In this document: positions 15,890 to 23,934 of the stretch, piece after piece
Numbering within the stretch: position 1 is the first letter of the stretch
Layout of the letters: each line of letters starts with the position of its first letter
Program-made: the position numbers and the translations under genes
The notes under the pieces: model-generated
Databases searched by the model: none
The model's input: only the letters and a program-made list of their open reading frames with translations
Told to the model about the DNA's origin: nothing
NCBI RefSeq assembly: GCF_014349155.1
Contig: NZ_JACSIT010000152.1
Location: 178,802 to 214,311 of the forward strand
DNA: 35,510 bases
Origin: Neolewinella lacunae
GTDB lineage: Bacteria; Bacteroidota; Bacteroidia; Chitinophagales; Saprospiraceae
Direction: 5' to 3'

Positions 15890-17812
15890 ATGATTAACAT
15901 CAGTTTCCCCGACGGTAACGTCCGTCAGTACCCCGCCGGCAGTACGCCGATGGACATTGCCAGCAGCATCAGCGAAGGCCTGGCGCGCAACGTCCTCTCC
16001 GCCAAAGTCAATGGCAAATTGACCGATCGCGATCTGCCACTGCACCAGGACGCAACCCTGGCCCTCCTCACCTGGAACGACCAGGAAGGCAAGGAAACCT
16101 TCTGGCACTCCACCGCCCACCTCATGGCCGAGGCACTGGAGGCCCTCTACCCCGGCATCAAATTTGGGTACGGACCGGCCGGAGAAAACGGCTTTTTCTA
16201 CGACGTAGACCCGGGGGAAGGAGTATCCATCTCCTCCGACGACCTGCCCCGCATCGAAGAAAAAATGCTCGAACTGGCCCGGGGGAAAAACGACTACGTC
16301 CGCCAGGAAATCAGTAAGGCCGACGCCATTGCCTACTTCACCGCCAAGGGCGACGAATACAAACTGGAATTGCTGGAAGACCTGGAAGACGGCTCCATCA
16401 CCTTCTACACCCAGGGCGGGTTTACCGACCTCTGCCGCGGGCCCCACATCCCCAATACCGGCATCATCAAGGCCGTCAAGTTGCTTAAGCTGGCCGGTGC
16501 CTACTGGCGCGGCAACGAAGAGAACAAGCAGCTGACCCGCATCTACGGCATTTCCTTCCCCAAAGCCAAAGACCTTACGGACTACCTGACGCTCCTGGAA
16601 GAAGCCAAAAAGCGCGATCACCGCAAGCTGGGCAAAGAACTGGAACTGTTCATGTTCAGCGAAAAAGTAGGCGCTGGCCTGCCGATGTGGCTGCCCAAGG
16701 GTACGCAGCTGCGCGAACGGCTGGTCAACTACCTCAAAGTCCGCCAGGAAGCCGCCGGGTACCAGCAAGTAACCACGCCCCACATTGGCAAAAAAGACCT
16801 CTACGTCACCAGCGGCCACTGGGATAAGTACGGCGAAGACAGCTTCCAGCCCATCAAAACACCCCGGGAAGGCGAGGAATTCATGCTGAAGCCCATGAAC
16901 TGCCCCCACCACTGCGAGATGTACAAATTCCGGCCCCGCTCCTACCGCGAGTTGCCCCTGCGTCTCTCGGAGTTCGGCACGGTCTACCGCTACGAACAAA
17001 CGGGAGAACTCCACGGCCTCAGCCGCGTCCGGGGTTTTACCCAGGATGACGCCCACATCTTTTGCACGCCCGAGCAGGTAAAGGGCGAGTTTCTGGCCGT
17101 AGTGGATATCGTCCGGGAGGTTCTCGGCATGATCGGTTTCAACGAAGTGACGGCGCAGATCTCGCTGCGCGACCCCGCCAACCCCGGGAAGTACATCGGC
17201 TCCGACGAAAACTGGCGGACCGCCGAGCAAGCCATCATCGACGCCTGCGCGGAAATCGATATGAAAACCGTGACGGCCTACGGAGAGGCGGCGTTTTACG
17301 GCCCGAAGCTGGACTTTATGGTCCGCGACGCCCTCGGCCGGCAGTGGCAGCTGGGTACGGTGCAGGTGGACTACAACCTCCCCGAACGCTTTGAACTGGA
17401 GTACATCGGCCCCGACAACGACACCCACCGCCCGGTAATGATTCACCGCGCGCCTTTCGGTAGCCTGGAGCGCTTTACCTCCATCCTGATTGAACACACG
17501 GGCGGCAAATTCCCGCTGTGGCTGGCCCCGGAGCAATTCGCCATCCTGCCCATCAGCGAGAAATTCAATGCTTACTCCCAGGAGATCCTCCAAGAGTTGG
17601 CCAAGCACGACATTCGCGGGATGGTCGACGACCGCAATGAAACCATCGGCCGGAAAATCCGCGATACTGAGCTCAAGCGCATCCCCTTTATGCTCATCGT
17701 GGGGGAAAAAGAACTGGAGGCCGGTGGCGTAGCCGTACGCATCCAAGGGGAAGGCGACAAGGGGACGATGACGATTCCGGAGTTCGTGGACTTCTTCCAG
17801 ACCCAGCTCTAG
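15890..17812 (+). CDS. thrS: Threonyl-tRNA synthetase
   Basis: A 640-residue, full-length class II enzyme that charges tRNA-Thr. It has an N-terminal TGS domain (1-62), an editing domain with HSTAH (His73, His77) and [11 protein letters not shown] for clearing Ser-tRNA, a catalytic core with [12 protein letters not shown], the DDAHIFC block and [13 protein letters not shown] (zinc and motif 3 residues), and an anticodon-binding domain from about 540. All key residues are present. The stop codon lies inside the left 12 bp flanking repeat of a MITE-like insertion (17817-18060), which therefore begins 4 bp past the stop and leaves the protein intact but replaces the native 3' region. Confidence 0.97.
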   Translation: MINISFPDGNVRQYPAGSTPMDIASSISEGLARNVLSAKVNGKLTDRDLPLHQDATLALLTWNDQEGKETFWHSTAHLMAEALEALYPGIKFGYGPAGENGFFYDVDPGEGVSISSDDLPRIEEKMLELARGKNDYVRQEISKADAIAYFTAKGDEYKLELLEDLEDGSITFYTQGGFTDLCRGPHIPNTGIIKAVKLLKLAGAYWRGNEENKQLTRIYGISFPKAKDLTDYLTLLEEAKKRDHRKLGKELELFMFSEKVGAGLPMWLPKGTQLRERLVNYLKVRQEAAGYQQVTTPHIGKKDLYVTSGHWDKYGEDSFQPIKTPREGEEFMLKPMNCPHHCEMYKFRPRSYRELPLRLSEFGTVYRYEQTGELHGLSRVRGFTQDDAHIFCTPEQVKGEFLAVVDIVREVLGMIGFNEVTAQISLRDPANPGKYIGSDENWRTAEQAIIDACAEIDMKTVTAYGEAAFYGPKLDFMVRDALGRQWQLGTVQVDYNLPERFELEYIGPDNDTHRPVMIHRAPFGSLERFTSILIEHTGGKFPLWLAPEQFAILPISEKFNAYSQEILQELAKHDIRGMVDDRNETIGRKIRDTELKRIPFMLIVGEKELEAGGVAVRIQGEGDKGTMTIPEFVDFFQTQL

Positions 17813-17816
17813 TGGT
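17805..17816. repeat. Left 12 bp target-site duplication (AGCTCTAGTGGT)
   Basis: AGCTCTAGTGGT abuts the left end of the MITE-like element and is repeated exactly at 18061-18072 at its right end. The left copy contains the thrS stop codon. Confidence 0.9.
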
Positions 17817-18060
17817 AGGCTGTCTAATCTAATGGGTTTAACCCGTGCGCGCTTTAGGGGCCTGGACTGCCTAGGTTGAGACCCTCTGGGTCGATCCAGC
17901 TAATCACGGTGCCCCCTAGGTTGAGACCCTCTGTGGGTCGATCCAGCTAAGTACATTGGCGTATTCTCCTACGACCCAGAGGGTCTCGACCTATTAAGCG
18001 CTTGAGCATCCCCGGTTGGCCAAAGTGAGTACGGCTGCGGCCTGGCTAATTAGACAGCCT
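17817..18060 (+). mobile_element. MITE-like element, copy 1 (244 bp, TIRs and 12 bp TSD)
   Basis: The ends are perfect 12 bp inverted repeats, AGGCTGTCTAAT and ATTAGACAGCCT, and the element is flanked by perfect 12 bp direct repeats. Together these mark a transposition event. It has no coding frame of note. Inside are two direct copies of CCTAGGTTGAGACCCTCTG (17870-17888, 17915-17933), an inverted copy of their core at 17973-17987, and the palindromes GACCCTCTGGGTC and AAGCGCTT, so it can fold extensively. The 12 bp duplication would suit IS4/IS231-like transposases acting in trans, but that is inference; no transposase is in the window. A diverged inverted copy is at 35184-35405. Confidence 0.9.
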
Positions 18061-18072
18061 AGCTCTAGTGGT
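18061..18072. repeat. Right 12 bp target-site duplication (AGCTCTAGTGGT)
   Basis: Exact repeat of 17805-17816 directly after the right terminal inverted repeat. The remaining 105 bp up to the potassium channel stop hold nothing clear beyond a small GTCC/GGAC stem. Confidence 0.9.
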
Positions 18073-18177
18073 TCAACTATAGTGTAACGATACTTACAGT
18101 TTAGTCCACCAGGACCATTGCCCGGGCGGGGATACGGATGCTTTGGCTCCGGGTGCCCACCCGCGCTTTCCACCTCC

Positions 18178-19218
18178 TCAGATGCCCAGCACCTTGCGGA
18201 GGGCAAGAATCTGGGGTTGGCTGCCCACCACGATGAAACTCTCGCCGGGGTGAAGGGCGGCGCTGGGGCCGGGGTTGACTTCGTAGCGCCCGCCCACCAG
18301 GCGGTGACCGATGACGTTGACGCCCGTCTTTTGCCGCAGGCTCATTTCCTGGATGTTCTTGCCCTGCAGTGGGGCGGGGAGCTGGTCGTAACGCACTTCT
18401 TCAAAGCCAATGTCGGACTCCAGTTCATTGGTTACGTAGCTGAAAAACTCCACCGCACCGGGTTTGGAGATCAGGGCGGCCATGTAGAATCCCCCGATTT
18501 GTTCGGGCATGATGACGTGGCTGGCACCGGCTTTGATCATTTTCTCGCGGCTCCGGCTCTGGTGGGCCCGGCTGATGATGCGCAGGTGGGGGTTGAGGTC
18601 TTTGGCGGAGAGGACGATGAAAAGGTTGTCGGAATCGTCGCTCAGGGCGGTGATGAGGCTCCCCGCACGGCTGATGCCCGCCTCCTGGAGGACCTCATCG
18701 TGGGTGGCGTCGCCGATGATGTAGGGGAGATTCCGCTCGGCAAATTCCGGCAGGTGCAGGTTTTCCTCCTTTTCATCAACGACTACGAAAGACTGTCCGT
18801 GCTCCAGCAAATGCCGGGCGATTTCCTGTCCGTAACGCCCGAAACCGCAGATGATGGTGTGGTTTTTGAGGGCGTCGATGCGGGCGCGCATGCGGTTCTG
18901 TTCCATTTGTACGAATAGTTTTCCTTCGATGACGTAGTAGGAGAAGGTGGCCAGGGCGTAGGCCACAATGCCGATGTTGACCAAAATCATCACCGAAACA
19001 AAGACCTTGCCCGTTTCCGAAAGGGGCTGTACCTCTCCGAAGCCGACCGTCGAGATGGTAATGGCCGCCATGTAAAAGGCATCCGACAGCGAATAACCCT
19101 CAATGGTGATGAGGCCCACAATCATCACCAGCATGGTCCCCACTACCAGGAGGAGAGACACCTGAAGGTTGAGCACGGTAGTCCTTAAGCCAAGAAAGCC
19201 CAGCAGGCGGGTGAGCAC
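18178..19218 (-). CDS. Two-helix potassium channel with RCK (TrkA-N/TrkA-C) domains
   Basis: A 346-residue inner-membrane K+ channel subunit. Helix 1 spans about 14-38, the pore helix leads to the selectivity filter TVGFG (57-61), and helix 2 spans about 70-95. A TrkA-N (RCK) Rossmann domain follows with GFGRYG (125-130) and an acidic residue after beta-2 (VVVDEKEEN), which favours NAD(H)-type binding. A TrkA-C domain covers about 255-346. The layout matches MthK/Kch-type ligand-gated channels. The start codon appears to be GTG. It is convergent with thrS and separated from it by the MITE-like element. Confidence 0.9.
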   Translation of the reverse strand: MLTRLLGFLGLRTTVLNLQVSLLLVVGTMLVMIVGLITIEGYSLSDAFYMAAITISTVGFGEVQPLSETGKVFVSVMILVNIGIVAYALATFSYYVIEGKLFVQMEQNRMRARIDALKNHTIICGFGRYGQEIARHLLEHGQSFVVVDEKEENLHLPEFAERNLPYIIGDATHDEVLQEAGISRAGSLITALSDDSDNLFIVLSAKDLNPHLRIISRAHQSRSREKMIKAGASHVIMPEQIGGFYMAALISKPGAVEFFSYVTNELESDIGFEEVRYDQLPAPLQGKNIQEMSLRQKTGVNVIGHRLVGGRYEVNPGPSAALHPGESFIVVGSQPQILALRKVLGI

Positions 19219-19350
19219 GGCGCGCGGATTTAGGAAAAGTGAACTGCGGATTGCCGCGCTAAGGTAGGCTTAAGCCCAGAGGAAATTGCGGTAGTTTTGG
19301 CTCGTTTTCACCGGTAGACGGTCCGCTGGAAAGCTTCGGCGTACTACCCC

Positions 19351-19358
19351 TACCTTTG
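19351..19358 (+). promoter_or_regulatory. Candidate -7 box for the phosphatase gene (TACCTTTG)
   Basis: TACCTTTG, 47 bp before ATG 19405; the surrounding CCCCTACCTTTGC resembles the thrS box. A second TAGTTTTG lies further up at 19292-19299, so either could serve. Confidence 0.4.
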
Positions 19359-19404
19359 CCGTGGCCGGAAAAACCATTCTACCGCCCCCTTGCCCCCCTC
19401 ATCC

Positions 19405-19866
19405 ATGCGCATCCTCAACGTCTGTCTTGGCAACATCTGTCGCTCGCCGCTGGCTGAGGGGCTTCTGCGTCGCGCGGTGGAAGCCCGGGGACTCTCCTGG
19501 GAAATCAGCAGCAGTGGCACGGCGAATTACCACGTTGGCAAGGCACCGGACCGCCGTAGCGTAGCCATCGGTAAAGCACATCAGCTCGACATCAGCGGGC
19601 AGCGGGCCCAGCAGGTTACGCGGGCCGATCTGGACCACTACGACCTCATCCTGGCGATGGACCGCCAAAACCTGGCCGATCTCCAGGCTCTGGCCACCAC
19701 GCCAGCACAGCTACAGAAAATCCACCTCTTTCTCGACTTTGCGGGTTTGCGCGCGACGGAAGGCCCGGATGTACCCGACCCTTACTGGGACGACAGCGGC
19801 TTTGCCAGTGTTTACGCCCTGCTGGAGCGGGCCGCCGAACGGATTGTGGAGCGCTTGGTGGATTGA
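19405..19866 (+). CDS. Low-molecular-weight protein-tyrosine phosphatase
   Basis: A 153-residue cytoplasmic phosphatase. The P-loop VCLGNICRSP (Cys8 to Arg14, CX5R) is at the N-terminus as in all LMW-PTPs, and the general-acid loop DPYWDD lies near 127-132. It also has the typical ILAMDRQNL segment. ATG 19405 puts the P-loop Cys at position 8, as usual. Such enzymes act on phosphotyrosine proteins, including polysaccharide export kinases, but no kinase or export gene is adjacent, so the target is open. Single-gene unit between the divergent channel gene and aroA. Confidence 0.92.
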   Translation: MRILNVCLGNICRSPLAEGLLRRAVEARGLSWEISSSGTANYHVGKAPDRRSVAIGKAHQLDISGQRAQQVTRADLDHYDLILAMDRQNLADLQALATTPAQLQKIHLFLDFAGLRATEGPDVPDPYWDDSGFASVYALLERAAERIVERLVD

Positions 19867-19916
19867 TAGCTTTGGCCGGGTGTGCTTCAGCTTGCTGTTT
19901 GCAAAGACTTTACCCC

Positions 19917-19933
19917 GCACCTGCGGCCGCGCC
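19917..19933 (+). repeat. Dispersed 17 bp motif, copy d (upstream of aroA)
   Basis: Exact GCACCTGCGGCCGCGCC in the gap between the phosphatase gene and aroA, about 50 bp before the aroA promoter box, with a pyrimidine-rich TTTACCCC in front. Confidence 0.85.
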
Positions 19934-19953
19934 CGAATCCAGAACCGGCGGGG

Positions 19954-19995
19954 AAGTAGCCGCCTAAGTCAGTAGCAGCCCTTACTTTTGCCCCA
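19954..19995 (+). promoter_or_regulatory. aroA promoter region (TACTTTTG box), similar to that of the OmpA gene
   Basis: TACTTTTG (19983-19990) matches TAnnTTTG. The wider sequence AAGTAG...TAAGTC-N6-AGCCCTTACTTTTGCCCCA is nearly the same as at 22133-22176. Confidence 0.5.
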
Positions 19996-20026
19996 ACCTC
20001 GGCCGCTCCAAAAGCCACGAAAACGT

Positions 20027-21289
20027 ATGCTTGAATTAAGCCATCCCGGCGGTCCCTTGCGCGGCCGTATTGCCCTGACTGGGTCTAAGTCCATCGCCAA
20101 CCGCGCCCTGATCATCCGGGCGCTGACGCCGGGCGGATTCCCCATTCACCGGATGGCCCGCGCCGACGATACGGTGCGCCTGGAAACGCTGCTGGCCAGC
20201 TCCGACGAAGTACTCGACGCCGGCCCCGCCGGCACCACTTTTCGCTTCCTGACCGGATTTTTGAGCCGCCGCCCCGGCTACCAGCTCCTGACCGGCAGCC
20301 AGCGCATGAAAGAACGGCCCATCGGCATCCTCGTCGATGCCCTGCGGCAGCTGGGGGCCGACATCACCTACGCCGAAAAAGAAGGCTACCCGCCGCTCCG
20401 CATCGGCTACGCCGCTCTGGACGCTACGGCGGAGTTACGCATTGCGGCCAACACCAGCAGCCAGTACATCTCAAGCCTCCTGATGCTGGCACCCACCCTG
20501 CCGCAGGGCCTGCGCATTACGCTGGAAGGGGAGATCGTCAGCTTGCCCTACATCAACATGACTTTGGCCCAAATGGCCTACTTTGGGGTGGAACACCGCT
20601 GGGAGGAGCAGACGATTGTGGTGCCTCCCCAGGCCTACCAGGCGAAGCCATTTACGGTGGAGGCGGATTGGTCGGCCGCCAGCTACTACTACAGCCTGGC
20701 CGCCCTGGCCCCGGAGGCCGATCTCCACATCGAAGGCTTGTTTGTCAACAGCCTCCAGGGCGATGCCGTAGTGGCCAAACTCTACGAGCGTTTTGGCGTG
20801 ACTACCGACTACCGAGAAGGCGGCATCCACCTCCGCAAAGCGCCGGGGCAAGCAGCGCCTCCGTTCTTCGAGCACGACTTTGTGGAGTGCCCCGACATTG
20901 CCCAGACGCTGATGGCCACCTGCGCGGGCCTGGGCACCCAGGGCCTGTACACGGGTTTGCAGACCTTGTTCATCAAAGAAACCGACCGCGTGGCGGCCAT
21001 GAAGGCAGAACTCGGCAAGCTGGGCGTTTCCCTCTACAAGCTCCCGGCCCGGATGGCGGGAAAATCGGGCACCACCTACTTCGGTCAGGATGGAAAGGCC
21101 GACTTCAGCGCGGGCGCTCCCGCCTTCGCCACCTACCACGATCACCGGATGGCGATGGCCATGGCTCCCCTGGCTTTGCTCCACCCTGTGCGCATCGAAG
21201 ACCCCGAAGTGGTGGGCAAAAGCTACCCCGATTTTTATGCGGACTTCCAAACCCTGGGATTCCGCGCGGAAGAAATAATGGGCGAGTGA
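20027..21289 (+). CDS. aroA: 3-phosphoshikimate 1-carboxyvinyltransferase (EPSP synthase)
   Basis: Joins shikimate-3-phosphate and PEP in the sixth step of the shikimate pathway to aromatic amino acids. The 420-residue protein shows the substrate-binding LTGSKSIANRALI (17-29), GPAGTTFRF (66-74), and LTGSQRMKERPIG (88-100) where class I enzymes have GNAGTAMRPL and GxxRMRERPI. It also has SAASYYY, ECPDIAQTL, ETDRVAAMKAEL and DHRMAMA near the C-terminus. The two-domain inside-out barrel is complete. ATG 20027 is chosen; the frame continues upstream to a TTG within the promoter box. The GTTFRF form of the second motif is typical of Bacteroidota. Confidence 0.95.
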   Translation: MLELSHPGGPLRGRIALTGSKSIANRALIIRALTPGGFPIHRMARADDTVRLETLLASSDEVLDAGPAGTTFRFLTGFLSRRPGYQLLTGSQRMKERPIGILVDALRQLGADITYAEKEGYPPLRIGYAALDATAELRIAANTSSQYISSLLMLAPTLPQGLRITLEGEIVSLPYINMTLAQMAYFGVEHRWEEQTIVVPPQAYQAKPFTVEADWSAASYYYSLAALAPEADLHIEGLFVNSLQGDAVVAKLYERFGVTTDYREGGIHLRKAPGQAAPPFFEHDFVECPDIAQTLMATCAGLGTQGLYTGLQTLFIKETDRVAAMKAELGKLGVSLYKLPARMAGKSGTTYFGQDGKADFSAGAPAFATYHDHRMAMAMAPLALLHPVRIEDPEVVGKSYPDFYADFQTLGFRAEEIMGE

Positions 21290-21327
21290 AGTAGCCCGTT
21301 AACTGAAGACCTTTAACGACGTGCCCC

Positions 21328-22104
21328 ATGCCCCGCAAACCGACCAAAGTAGGCGAAAGCCGGCAAACGCTGACCATCGGTAACTTGAACATCCCCGTTC
21401 AGATCATCACGGAGATGGGGCGTAACAATACCCGGGCGGCGATTACCAACCGAGCCCTCATCATTCGTTTGCCCCACTTCCTGAACGGCAGCGAGCGGAT
21501 CGACCACATCGCGAAAATGCTGCAGTGGGCGCGCGATACCCACCAGCAGAAACCGGCGGCTTTTGCCTACTTCGCAAAAGTGCCCGACAGTGGACAGTAT
21601 CAGTTTCGGATCCGGGAGGTAGACTATCGCATTTCGGTAGAGGCCCACGACCTCGGCTTTCACCGCGTGGTGCCCACCGCCCCCGCTGAATTGTTGGTGA
21701 CGGTCAACCCCGAAGACGGACGGGTGGACGGCGGTAAGATGCTGACCAAGCTGCTGGCCAAACACTTCGGCGAAGTCTTTCTGCCCAGCGTCGCCGAGCG
21801 CGTGGCCGAACTCAACGAGCAACACTTCCGCCGGCCCGTCAACGAAGTGAAGATGAGCGACACCTACTCCCGCTGGGGCAGTTGCTCCCACCGGGGCAAC
21901 ATCAACCTGGCCACGCGCCTGCTGCTGGCCCCGCAGGAGGTGCTCGACGCGGTCATCATCCACGAGCTGGCCCACCTGGTGGAGGCCAACCACTCCGCCC
22001 GCTTCTGGGCCCAGGTGGAACGCGCCCTGCCCAACTACCGGGAATACGACGAATGGCTGCGCGCCCACGGCAAGAAACTGCTGTTTAAGCCCACCCCAAT
22101 ATGA
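21328..22104 (+). CDS. YgjP-like (DUF45/WLM) zinc metallopeptidase
   Basis: A 258-residue protein with the zinc-binding HELAH (212-216) and a third ligand His222 in NHSARFW, which together define the YgjP/DUF45 metallopeptidase-like family (gluzincin type). SRWGSCS, a conserved block of the family, precedes it near 186-192. No signal peptide or membrane segment is visible, so it is probably cytoplasmic. The biological substrate of this family is largely unknown. It follows aroA by 38 bp and may be cotranscribed; the gap begins with AAGTAGCCCG, as also seen upstream of aroA and the OmpA gene. Confidence 0.85.
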   Translation: MPRKPTKVGESRQTLTIGNLNIPVQIITEMGRNNTRAAITNRALIIRLPHFLNGSERIDHIAKMLQWARDTHQQKPAAFAYFAKVPDSGQYQFRIREVDYRISVEAHDLGFHRVVPTAPAELLVTVNPEDGRVDGGKMLTKLLAKHFGEVFLPSVAERVAELNEQHFRRPVNEVKMSDTYSRWGSCSHRGNINLATRLLLAPQEVLDAVIIHELAHLVEANHSARFWAQVERALPNYREYDEWLRAHGKKLLFKPTPI

Positions 22105-22132
22105 GGGGACAGGCTGGATTTTGGGAGGGAGT

Positions 22133-22176
22133 AAGTAGTCCGCTTTAAGTCGCCGGAAGCCCTTAGTTTTGCCCCA
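22133..22176 (+). promoter_or_regulatory. OmpA-family gene promoter (TAGTTTTG box)
   Basis: TAGTTTTG at 22164-22171 fits TAnnTTTG, 36 bp before the ATG. AGCCCTTAGTTTTGCCCCA differs by one base from the aroA promoter, with the same TAAGTC six bases upstream. Confidence 0.5.
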
Positions 22177-22206
22177 CCATCATCCCCCCCCTCGACTTCG
22201 CAACCC

Positions 22207-23091
22207 ATGCGTATTCTTACCTACCTGCTTTTGGCGCTGAGTCTGAGCGCCTGTGTGTTCCCCAAAAAAGTCAAGCGCATTGCCGCTGAATACGACGCAC
22301 GGATTGCTACCCAGGCGGCCGAACTGAACCTGAAGCAAGACAGCATTACCAACTTACTGCTGCGGCTGGAACGGTCTTACGGCGCCAACGATGCCCTGCT
22401 GCTGACCCAGGACCGGCTGCAAGACCGGCTGGCCATCCAGGAAGACGAACTCGACGCCCTGAAGGGTAACCTCAGCAACACCAGCGCCCGGCTGAGCACC
22501 GAGCTGGCCACCGCCAGAGAGGAGAAACTGCGGGCGGAAATGGCTTTTGACACCCTCATCGCCCGGCAGGCCAGCCTGGTCAACCAGTACGAAGCGGGCG
22601 TGAAAAACGCCATCTTCGTCCTTTTGGATGGCCTCGATTCGCTGGTGCCGCCGCAGTCCTTCACCATCACCCAGTCCGCCGGAGAAGTAACCCTGAGCGT
22701 GCTCGAAGATCAGCTGTTCTACCCCCGCTCCACCGAGCGGCTCAAGGGTGGGGCGGCACCGGTGCTGCGGGCTGTGACGGATGCCTTACAGTCCGACCCC
22801 CTGCTGAAACTTACCGTAGTGGGCCACACCGATAACCAGCCCAATCCCCTCCGCAATACCAGCAACTGGGAATTCGCGGCCCTGCGTGCCACCCGGATTG
22901 CCGACGAACTGGCCCAGGTCTATTACCTCAGTCCCAACCGCCTGCTGGCCGCCAGCCACGGGGAGTACGGCCCCGCCAAGTCCAACGCCACGGAAGAAGG
23001 ACGCCGCGCCAACCGTCGCATCGACTTCGTTTTGCGCAACAACGTTGGAAACCTGCTGCGCGAACTCGGCCGGCTCGGCGAAAAGCAATAG
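22207..23091 (+). CDS. OmpA-family lipoprotein with coiled coil
   Basis: A 294-residue lipoprotein (signal MRILTYLLLALSLSAC, lipid-anchored at Cys16). Residues about 25-135 form a long heptad-rich coiled coil. The C-terminal OmpA domain (about 165-285) has FYPRSTERLKGGA, the peptidoglycan-contact VVGHTDNQP and EEGRRANRRIDFVL. It is likely to tie the outer membrane to peptidoglycan, with the coiled coil spanning the periplasm. It depends on Lgt for lipidation. It is a single-gene unit with its own promoter; an A-rich/T-rich weak stem (about 23098-23125) follows. Confidence 0.88.
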   Translation: MRILTYLLLALSLSACVFPKKVKRIAAEYDARIATQAAELNLKQDSITNLLLRLERSYGANDALLLTQDRLQDRLAIQEDELDALKGNLSNTSARLSTELATAREEKLRAEMAFDTLIARQASLVNQYEAGVKNAIFVLLDGLDSLVPPQSFTITQSAGEVTLSVLEDQLFYPRSTERLKGGAAPVLRAVTDALQSDPLLKLTVVGHTDNQPNPLRNTSNWEFAALRATRIADELAQVYYLSPNRLLAASHGEYGPAKSNATEEGRRANRRIDFVLRNNVGNLLRELGRLGEKQ

Positions 23092-23146
23092 TCTAAACAA
23101 AAAAGGACTGTTGAGGACTTTTTTAAACCAATTGATAACAAAGTCT

Positions 23147-23154
23147 TATCTTTC
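23147..23154 (+). promoter_or_regulatory. Candidate -7 box for the exonuclease gene (TATCTTTC)
   Basis: TATCTTTC, seven of eight bases of a TATCTTTG-type box, lies 18 bp before ATG 23173 in AT-rich DNA. Weak support; the 5' leader would be very short. Confidence 0.3.
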
Positions 23155-23172
23155 GCGAAATTCCGTAGCCCC

Positions 23173-23925
23173 ATGATCGATCAGATTGACGTTACCAAAG
23201 TCCTTTTCCTGGACATCGAAACCGTGAGCGGCCAGCCTACCTTCGCCGACCTCGACGAGACTTTCCAGGACCTCTGGGGCTACAAGGCACCCTCCGTCTT
23301 GAAACGCTACGGCGAAGAACTGAGCCCAGAGGAATTGGCCCAAAGTTACCAGGACCGGGCGGCCATCTACGCCGAGTTCGGCAAGATCATCTGCATCTCC
23401 GTCGGGGCCGTGATCCGGGACACCGATAAGCGCCTGAAAATCCGCCTCAAGTCTTTCGCTAACCGCGACGAAAAAACGCTGCTGCAAGACTTCAACGCCA
23501 TGCTCGACCAGTACTACGGCGACGTATTCACGCAGTACATCTGCGGGCACAACATCAAGGAATTTGACGTCCCCTACCTCTGCCGTCGCATCATCGTCAA
23601 CCAGCTCAAACTGCCCAGGATGCTCGACATCACCGGCAAAAAGCCTTGGGAAACCAAGCAACTGCTGGACACGATGGAGCTGTGGAAGTTCGGCGATTAC
23701 AAGTCCTACACCTCCCTGAAATTGCTGGCTGGCGTCTTCGGTTTCCCCACGCCGAAAGACGATATTGACGGCAGCCAGGTCGGCAACGTTTTCTGGAAAG
23801 AAGACGACCTGGACCGCATCGCCCGCTACTGCGAAAAAGACGTCCTGGCCACGGCCCAGCTTTTCTTCCGCTACCAGCGCAAGCCCTTGCTGGAAGAAGA
23901 CCAGGTCATCGTGGTGGAACGCTAA
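23173..23925 (+). CDS. PolB-like 3'-5' exonuclease (DEDDy family)
   Basis: A 250-residue protein with the three exonuclease motifs in order: FLDIET (Asp14, Glu16), GHNIKEFDVPYL (about 124-135), and RYCEKDVLAT (about 219-228), where Tyr and Asp mark the DEDDy subclass. It matches the predicted PolB-related exonuclease family (pfam10108 type) common in Bacteroidota. It lacks a polymerase domain, so it may act as a repair or proofreading nuclease in trans; the true role is unknown. The gene ends 9 bp from the end of the convergent GHL10 gene with no visible terminator. Confidence 0.88.
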   Translation: MIDQIDVTKVLFLDIETVSGQPTFADLDETFQDLWGYKAPSVLKRYGEELSPEELAQSYQDRAAIYAEFGKIICISVGAVIRDTDKRLKIRLKSFANRDEKTLLQDFNAMLDQYYGDVFTQYICGHNIKEFDVPYLCRRIIVNQLKLPRMLDITGKKPWETKQLLDTMELWKFGDYKSYTSLKLLAGVFGFPTPKDDIDGSQVGNVFWKEDDLDRIARYCEKDVLATAQLFFRYQRKPLLEEDQVIVVER

Positions 23926-23934
23926 AGAATGTTT

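Noticed and set aside
15809..17746. Long open frame on the minus strand (645 codons)
   Set aside because: Antisense to thrS, whose motifs are complete; composition-driven shadow.
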